Assembly (NCBI GenBank): GCA_002368355.1
Contig: AP018284.1
Span: 85,097 to 149,096, forward strand
Direction: 5' to 3'
DNA from: Chondrocystis sp. NIES-4102
GTDB lineage: Bacteria; Cyanobacteriota; Cyanobacteriia; Cyanobacteriales; Xenococcaceae
Length of the DNA stretch: 64,000 nucleotides
In this document: positions 59,442 to 64,000 of the stretch, one piece after another
Numbering within the stretch: the stretch's first letter is position 1
Layout of the letters: every line of letters starts with the position of its first letter
Notes under the pieces: model-generated
Database searches by the model: none
The model's input: the letters and a program-made list of their open reading frames with translations, nothing else
What the model was told of the DNA's origin: nothing
Made by a program: the position numbers and the translations under genes

Positions 59442-59558
59442 ATGAATAGACCCCAAAATCAGGGAGAAATAATGAGTGTAGCTCAGGCTCAAATATCCCC
59501 CGTAGATAATCGTGCGATCGCCTTAACTGCCCAAGGCTACCAAATAAATAGGAGGTAA
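59442..59558 (+). CDS. leader ORF before Rep copy G, 38 aa
   Basis: ATG 59442 opens MNRPQNQGEIMSVAQAQISP and ends INRR, TAA at 59556-59558. Its last codons (AATAGGAGGTAA) are the ribosome-binding site of rep, whose ATG is 7 bases on. This parallels the overlapping leaders, but here the stop does not overlap. It may be translated from the second ATG. Confidence 0.45.
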   Translation: MNRPQNQGEIMSVAQAQISPVDNRAIALTAQGYQINRR

Positions 59559-59564
59559 CGAAAG

Positions 59565-60758
59565 ATGAGCATTTTATCGACCTCCCTCACTTCTACTCGT
59601 CATTTTGACATGAACATAGCTGCTGCTTTGGGAGACATCAACGCAGCCGTAATTGTTCAACAACTTAACTACTGGATGCAGAAAGAAGGTGTAGGGGTAA
59701 TTATCGATGGCGTGAAATATATCTACAACACCTTTGTCGACTGGGTAAATTCTCAATTCTCCTGGTTGTCTGTCTGGCAATTTAGAAAAGCGATGAATTT
59801 ATTGCGCTCGCTCGGCATTGTCAAAGTCATCAGGTATAAATCTCGGCAATGGAATCAGACGAACTACTACACCCTAAGTAGCGATCGCCTAATAGAATAC
59901 CTTGAGCAACAAAACGCTGGAAGTACTGAAACGGTCGAGATGTGTGTTAGCACACCTCAATTGGAGAAAAACCAAACTCTTGAGGTGAGGGATACTGAAG
60001 TCTCATTATATAGAGACAAAGAATACACCAAAAAAGAAACAACAGAACAAAAGAGCGATCGCCTGATCAACAAATTAAACACGCTTGCTGCTGCCTCACC
60101 TAAACAAGCTTTACAGGAAGAAATAAGCTCAAGACAAAGATTAGATAGTTCAGCCGAGTTAACTGCCTCTATTAGTCAAAAAAAGGTCAAATTAGAACTA
60201 AACAAGTCAAACACTGATAAAGACAAAAGTTCCGCCCAAGTTGATTTTGCGGTGCGACCCCGCAGCTTTTCAAGCTGCCAGGGAACGCGCACCAAGACAA
60301 TAGTCAACAAGAAATGGCAGGAATTAGTACCGTTATTAGATAGTGCGGGAATACCAATAAACAAGACGGTGAGCGATCTATTGAAGCTGTATCCATCGGA
60401 AAAAGTAGAAAATGCGATCGCTTTGCTGAAAGCCAGGAAAAGAGAAAAGCACATACCGAATCTGTCGGGCTATTTCGTGGCAGCCCTTAAGGGTGATTGG
60501 GGCAGTAAAATTTTAATCGAAAGCGAATCGCAAGATGGCGATCGCCATTCTAAATCTGAAGAAATAGACACAGCAGCAATATTTAGGCATTGGTATGACT
60601 TAGCCCGTGAGCTTGGTTATTGCTCAGGTCAGGAAATCAGGGAGGGAGAACAATGGATAAAATTATCTGGAGCTTGGGAAAAGTGGGCAGATGCCGTGAA
60701 GCGCGGTTATAGCTTGGACTATCTCAAAAAGATAATAAAACGGAATCAGGGACGGTAG
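59565..60758 (+). CDS. plasmid replication protein, winged-helix type (Rep copy G)
   Basis: 397 residues, complete. N-terminal domain MSILSTSLTSTRHFDMNIAA, AAVIVQQLNYWMQKEGVGVI, SVWQFRKAMNLLRSLGIVKV; linker with KKETTEQKSDR; C-terminal domain IPINKTVSDLLKLYPSEKVE, FRHWYDLARELGYCSGQEIR and GYSLDYLKKIIKRNQGR. A hairpin repeat (60251-60293) adds FAVRPRSFSSCQGTRT in frame. With copy A, this is the only complete version in the window. It probably initiates replication of this or a merged replicon. Confidence 0.8.
   Translation: MSILSTSLTSTRHFDMNIAAALGDINAAVIVQQLNYWMQKEGVGVIIDGVKYIYNTFVDWVNSQFSWLSVWQFRKAMNLLRSLGIVKVIRYKSRQWNQTNYYTLSSDRLIEYLEQQNAGSTETVEMCVSTPQLEKNQTLEVRDTEVSLYRDKEYTKKETTEQKSDRLINKLNTLAAASPKQALQEEISSRQRLDSSAELTASISQKKVKLELNKSNTDKDKSSAQVDFAVRPRSFSSCQGTRTKTIVNKKWQELVPLLDSAGIPINKTVSDLLKLYPSEKVENAIALLKARKREKHIPNLSGYFVAALKGDWGSKILIESESQDGDRHSKSEEIDTAAIFRHWYDLARELGYCSGQEIREGEQWIKLSGAWEKWADAVKRGYSLDYLKKIIKRNQGR
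60243..60298. repeat. hairpin repeat inserted in frame in Rep copy G
   Basis: Outer arms GGTGCG (60251-60256) and CGCACC (near 60288-60293), inner arms GCAGCTT and AAGCTGC. Copies A, C and D lack the encoded residues. Confidence 0.7.
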
Positions 60759-61052
60759 AAACTGAGGCATGGCGCGATTGCTTTCTCTTCAAAAGCAGGA
60801 TCTAAACAAGATCGATTACGCTCCAAGCGCTTGCCCTAAATGTCAAGTTTAATTTATTTTGTCAAGCGATCGCGAACTCCATATATCAGTCAAGCTGAAG
60901 ATTCACCACCATGAAAATATTTTGTGACAAAGAGTATAGACCTCAAAAATTTGGTTTTTCGTAGGGGACACTTGCTTACAAGCATTACACTATAATTTTG
61001 TTCAATTTACTGTTTTTTTTAAGGGGGGGAGTGAACGGTTACAGCCACTCGA
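60759..61052. other. intergenic region after Rep copy G
   Basis: AT-rich. Contains GCTTACAAGCATTACACTAT and a T8 run followed by G7 near 61013-61030. No ORF, no clear origin repeats. Confidence 0.35.
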
Positions 61053-61661
61053 TTAACAGCAACGATAGTTGTAGCAGTCTTTTATATGTTGATTAAAGAA
61101 TCTACCTTTCGATGGGGCATCACAGAAGTCAAGAAAAGTAGATTCAGCAACACGATAATATTGATAAACCAAACTAGAGTTGAATCTAATTTTCAAGATT
61201 GATTCACTCGGAATATAGGCGATCGCGTCAATGCAAGAGGAGTCAACACAAATCCAACCATTTCTCTTTGCTACAATGCCTTCTGATTCAAGGGCGACAC
61301 GGACGGCGGGAATTGCGGTAGAATTGGCGATTTCTTGCCATTCTTCTTGAGTCAAGGAAAGATTAAGCCTGATGATTGTATCTTTTAAAGCGTTACCGAT
61401 AGTAGGATTAGAGGTTTCTCGCTCTAGTTTTTGCCACTCAAAAAAGTTTAAAGATAAGGCGATCGTCTTTTCTTCAAAAGCAGGATCTAACTCAAATTCC
61501 CGACAATCATCGATAGGGAGACAATCGAGACTATACTTATCCAAAGAGTTGAGACGCTTCCACATTGAGGCATAGGCAGGATTTAGACCACATAAAATGT
61601 CGCCCCTGTGGTGGGGGGTGCGGTCGAGATATTTACACTTTGAACAATTGGATAAGCACAT
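61053..61661 (-). CDS. KTSC-domain protein with N-terminal Cys cluster
   Basis: 202 residues. The N-terminus CLSNCSKCKYLDRTPHHRGD with a further Cys (ILCGLNPAY) could bind a metal; similar clusters precede many cyanobacterial plasmid proteins. The last 60 residues form a KTSC domain (VDSSCIDAIAYIPSESILKI, YQYYRVAESTFLDFCDAPSK, FFNQHIKDCYNYR), a small fold often found in single-strand or recombination-related contexts, of unknown function. Complete. Confidence 0.75.
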   Translation of the reverse strand: MCLSNCSKCKYLDRTPHHRGDILCGLNPAYASMWKRLNSLDKYSLDCLPIDDCREFELDPAFEEKTIALSLNFFEWQKLERETSNPTIGNALKDTIIRLNLSLTQEEWQEIANSTAIPAVRVALESEGIVAKRNGWICVDSSCIDAIAYIPSESILKIRFNSSLVYQYYRVAESTFLDFCDAPSKGRFFNQHIKDCYNYRCC

Positions 61662-61742
61662 GGCAAAGATAGGATAAAAAAAAGGTATTGAAGGGAGGGG
61701 CGATCGGTTTATATTAGTAGCGATCGCTTGAGGATAAAAAGT

Positions 61743-62074
61743 TATTCAGATTCGTCCTGGAGATACTCAGCAGCAATGTTGTCTATCTGCTTCTTATGCT
61801 TCGGTTTGAGGTAGCGCTCGGGACAATCGGCAACAGCGTGCTTCTACAAGCTGGGGTTTCCCCAGCGTAGCCCACGCTCAAAATCATCAATTAAATCATT
61901 TATTGCCTCGAAAATCGCCTTCTCGAAGATATCAGAGGGTAATTGATAATATTCGCGCTTTGTGGATGATATTCGCGGTTATATCGGCAAGAGAATCAGT
62001 CCTAAAGGATACCGCTTCGCATATTAGAGCGATTTGAGGGTCAGGGTTTTGAGTCTGAGGGGTAGCTTGATTCA
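61743..62074 (-). pseudogene. broken plasmid gene with two repeat insertions
   Basis: ATG 62074 opens MNQATPQTQNPDPQIALI, then a CCTAAAGGATACCGC-type repeat. ADITANIIHKAR, a one-base shift, YYQLPSDIFEKAIFEAINDL, IDDFE, a second hairpin repeat (GCTGGGGAAACCCCAGC) with a TAG, and finally KHAVADCPERYLKPKHKKQI and QDESE follow. The original protein was about 95 residues. Confidence 0.65.
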
Positions 62075-62163
62075 TGGTTTTAGTTGAAGAGATAAGATTA
62101 AACAATTGGTTCGGGGAAAAGGCGATTGCTACTGCATTAGTGAAGCGATCGCCTCTGTTGGTG

Positions 62164-62424
62164 TTAAATAGTACGGATTAAGTTAGGCGAACTCGATAGA
62201 GAGTAACCGCAGCTATTCCAGCCGTCTAACCACTGCTGCCAGTCTCGAAGTGAAGGGATGAAAGTAAAAGCAGCAGTCAATTCTCTCGTGTCATTGTCTT
62301 CGCTGTTGTTGACGGTTAACGAGTATTCGTAAACGATTCGCGATTGTTGGATTTGGGGGGCGGTTTTTGTTATAGTGGATAAGCTCATTGGATTTACTTT
62401 AGTGAAGTGGATTCTTGAACTCAA
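62164..62424 (-). CDS. hypothetical protein, about 75 aa
   Basis: The likely start is ATG 62388 (MSLSTITKTAPQIQQSRIVY). The product ends SCGYSLSSSPNLIRTI. The pattern IVYEYSLTVNNSEDNDTREL suggests a small beta-rich protein. No family is known to me. A truncated copy of its promoter and 3' end lies at 57543-57680. The promoter has inverted AGATAAGATAA boxes (62481-62519). Confidence 0.6.
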   Translation of the reverse strand: MSSRIHFTKVNPMSLSTITKTAPQIQQSRIVYEYSLTVNNSEDNDTRELTAAFTFIPSLRDWQQWLDGWNSCGYSLSSSPNLIRTI

Positions 62425-62556
62425 GGCGGTTAGTTACTTTGGTCGGTTAAGAACCGCTTTGTTTATACTCTTATTATAGTCTTATCTTATTCTTTAAGTC
62501 AAGCAAAAAGATAAGATAAATAGAAATTGAAAGCAGCAATCAATTTACTGTTTGGG
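62425..62556. promoter_or_regulatory. promoter with inverted AGATAAGATAA boxes
   Basis: CTTATCTTAT (62481-62490) and AGATAAGATAA (62509-62519) are inverted. The same word lies at 57651, 63149, 63640 and 63894, upstream of other small genes. Confidence 0.55.
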
Positions 62557-63075
62557 TTAGAGAGGGTAATGATGGAAATAGGTGGTTCTTTGTTGCCTAA
62601 TAACGGCTTCAATATGCTCTTTACTAAGAGAATTGAGTCTATCGCTAGTTGAGCTTTGAGCAAAGTCTAAAAGCCCAAAAATATCATCCAACCAGCTTGG
62701 ATGCCGATAACTATCGGTTAATTCAATCTGGTGAGAGGTAACAAAACGGTCAAATAAGCTCTGTGTGGAATCAAAATGAACGGTAGCATCGAGATAGCTA
62801 ATCCAATCACAGAAATCGAAATAGGCGATCGCGCAGCCATTGGTAAAATCACTACGAGATTCATAACGACAAACCTCAAAATCGGGTTCGTTCATAATCA
62901 AGTTAGTCATAATGGTTTCGTATTCAAAGCTGAGGTCGAAGCCGTCATGCCATGAAAGAGTTGGGATGTCACCATAAACAGGCTGTAAGAGAGCATCGTA
63001 TTGATGGGAAAACCTACTAAACTGTAGAAATAATACTCTTGAGTCTTGAGACTTAACTATAGTGGGGATTTTCAT
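62557..63075 (-). CDS. hypothetical protein, 172 aa
   Basis: MKIPTIVKSQDSRVLFLQFS starts a protein rich in aromatic residues and Asp (WHDGFDLSFEYETIMTNLIM, YFDFCDWISYLDATVHFDST, HPSWLDDIFGLLDFAQSSTS). It is not a family I know. The AGATAAGATAA box lies about 75 bases before the ATG. Complete. Confidence 0.6.
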   Translation of the reverse strand: MKIPTIVKSQDSRVLFLQFSRFSHQYDALLQPVYGDIPTLSWHDGFDLSFEYETIMTNLIMNEPDFEVCRYESRSDFTNGCAIAYFDFCDWISYLDATVHFDSTQSLFDRFVTSHQIELTDSYRHPSWLDDIFGLLDFAQSSTSDRLNSLSKEHIEAVIRQQRTTYFHHYPL

Positions 63076-63174
63076 GATTTTTGCTTAAGAGCGAGTTGGC
63101 TTTTATCGGTGAGCGAATACTTTTTACTTTTGTTGTTGCGTAAAAAAAAGATAAGATAAAGCAACAGAATTGGA

Positions 63175-63432
63175 TTACTGTAGAGCAGCAACAAGCTGGA
63201 AGTGACGGGCTTTTGACACAGATTTGCCCAGGCAATTACGAACTTCCGAATGTAGTTCATTGTCTCGTATAAATTCGCGTAATTCACGAATGGTGAAAGA
63301 TTGGAAATCGGGGACTTTTGATGGGGCAAGGAGTTCTTTCACCTGCTCGTAGAAATCCCTGTTTACTGGGGTTCTAACCTCATCAATGATGTTCAGGAGA
63401 AATGAAAACAAATGAGCGATTAAGGATAACAA
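63175..63432 (-). CDS. small plasmid protein with a SAP/Rho_N-like C-terminus
   Basis: 85 residues. After a hydrophobic start (MLSLIAHLFSFLLNIIDEVR) the second half reads FTIRELREFIRDNELHSEVR then NCLGKSVSKARHFQLVAAL. This is the helix-turn-helix pattern of SAP or Rho-N-type modules (T(I)xELRE.....L......SK..L...L). These bind nucleic acid. Assignment by pattern only. Confidence 0.55.
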   Translation of the reverse strand: MLSLIAHLFSFLLNIIDEVRTPVNRDFYEQVKELLAPSKVPDFQSFTIRELREFIRDNELHSEVRNCLGKSVSKARHFQLVAALQ

Positions 63433-63907
63433 AACTACAGCGATGCAGCGGACGCGACGTAAGGAGCTAATCCTTTAGGGCTGCTAAAGTTCGCGATCGC
63501 ACTAAAAATGTAGAGTTCAACGAAGATATCAAAGCTGACCACGGAAGAGAAAGAAAACATAATGAAGTACCTTAGAATATTGAAGGGCAATGGTTACGGG
63601 GCGTTGAGAAGTAACCTTTTTTGTATATCTCTATTATATCTTATCCTATCTTTATCTTGACAGACAAATGATATAAATAACTTATAAGCCAAATGTCGAA
63701 CTGAATAAAAGATAAAAGATATTAATATAACTCAAGGTAAAATACAAGAAATTTGTATCGATCCCGCAATCGCTTAAATGCAAGTATATATGTGCAAAAG
63801 CTATAACCTATATACAGCAAGCAATACAGATGTATGCAATAAATAAAGATGCAAGCAGCCAGGCGTGGGGATCGCTCAAACCAAGCGCAATACAAAAGAT
63901 AAGATAA
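63433..63907. other. AT-rich non-coding region before the palindrome
   Basis: Contains one dispersed repeat (ACGCGACGTAAGGAGCTAAT, CCTTTAGGGCTGC; 63452-63482), two AGATAAG boxes (63640-63659 and 63894-63909) and no reading frame. AT content is high from 63600 on, as at replication origins or ends. Confidence 0.45.
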
Positions 63908-64000
63908 GCTTATAAGATACGAGGTGCTGCTAGATAAGCCCTAGTATTATATCTGATATAATACTAGGGCTTATCTAGCAGCACCTCGTATCTTATAAGC
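63908..64000. repeat. 93-nt perfect palindrome at the window end
   Basis: Arms of 46 bases (63908-63953 and 63955-64000) are perfect inverse copies around one T. The left arm begins GCTTATAAGATACGAGGTGC. The palindrome reaches the last base of the window and may extend beyond it. It could be a hairpin end of a linear replicon, an origin structure, or an assembly fold-back. Confidence 0.9.

Overview
The window reads as an accessory replicon (a large plasmid or several fused plasmids) of a cyanobacterium. The octamer GCGATCGC (HIP1) is scattered throughout. The recognisable chromosomal-type proteins (FtsH, HypD/HypE, RRM protein, CBS-PAS kinase) are of cyanobacterial type. The rest is dominated by replication and partition genes, toxin-antitoxin pairs, transposons and a large number of gene fragments. 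No rRNA, tRNA or CRISPR array was recognised.

Layout. 0-8.5 kb: decayed DNA with a CAP-domain protein, remnants of a recombinase and of recD2, a complete IS200/IS605 element, a fragment of an antitoxin and an RRM protein. 8.5-16 kb: RecD2 helicase, truncated lipase, RuvC-like nuclease, histidine phosphatase, a ParA partition operon and a DUF924 protein. 16.5-24.3 kb: C-terminal copy of a plasmid primase, a PIN toxin pair, an iteron element, a DUF932 gene, then replication locus 1 (Cys-motif gene, operator, Xre regulator, leader peptide, Rep). 24.8-28.4 kb: a Tn552-like transposon with 50-bp inverted repeats and a catalytically dead serine-recombinase gene. 28.4-34.2 kb: YefM/YoeB, replication locus 2 (inverted and decayed), iteron element copy 2, and a tyrosine recombinase split by a second IS200/IS605. 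34.2-44 kb: hypE, hypD, ftsH, an alcohol dehydrogenase and a truncated sensor kinase ending in an IS5-family element. 44-48.7 kb: DUF5648-like repeats, a frameshifted IS6-type element, and AbiE-like and MNT/HEPN pairs. 48.8-54 kb: iteron element copy 3 and replication locus 3 with a primase-helicase split by a UGA codon. 54-64 kb: several partial Rep copies, Phd/VapC and RES/Xre pairs, a full Rep copy, small plasmid genes, and a 93-nt perfect palindrome at the very end.

The most interesting feature is a cassette present three times: a roughly 450-nt non-coding element carrying phased 11-bp iterons; a Cys-motif gene (locus 1 also has a DUF932 gene); a palindromic operator; a divergent small regulator; a HIP1-containing hairpin; a 27-42 codon leader ORF whose stop codon overlaps the start of the replication gene (ATGA); and then a Rep or primase. 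In two loci the leader RNA can fold in alternative ways around the sequence ACTGCACC. In locus 3 this sequence is perfectly complementary to the ribosome-binding site of the primase. I infer a leader-peptide-controlled, iteron-containing replicon present as three diverged copies in one molecule.

A second recurring theme is small palindromic repeats. They sit between genes and also inside coding frames (RecD2, the ParA partner, two Rep proteins, the primase), where they add 10-20 residues without breaking the frame.
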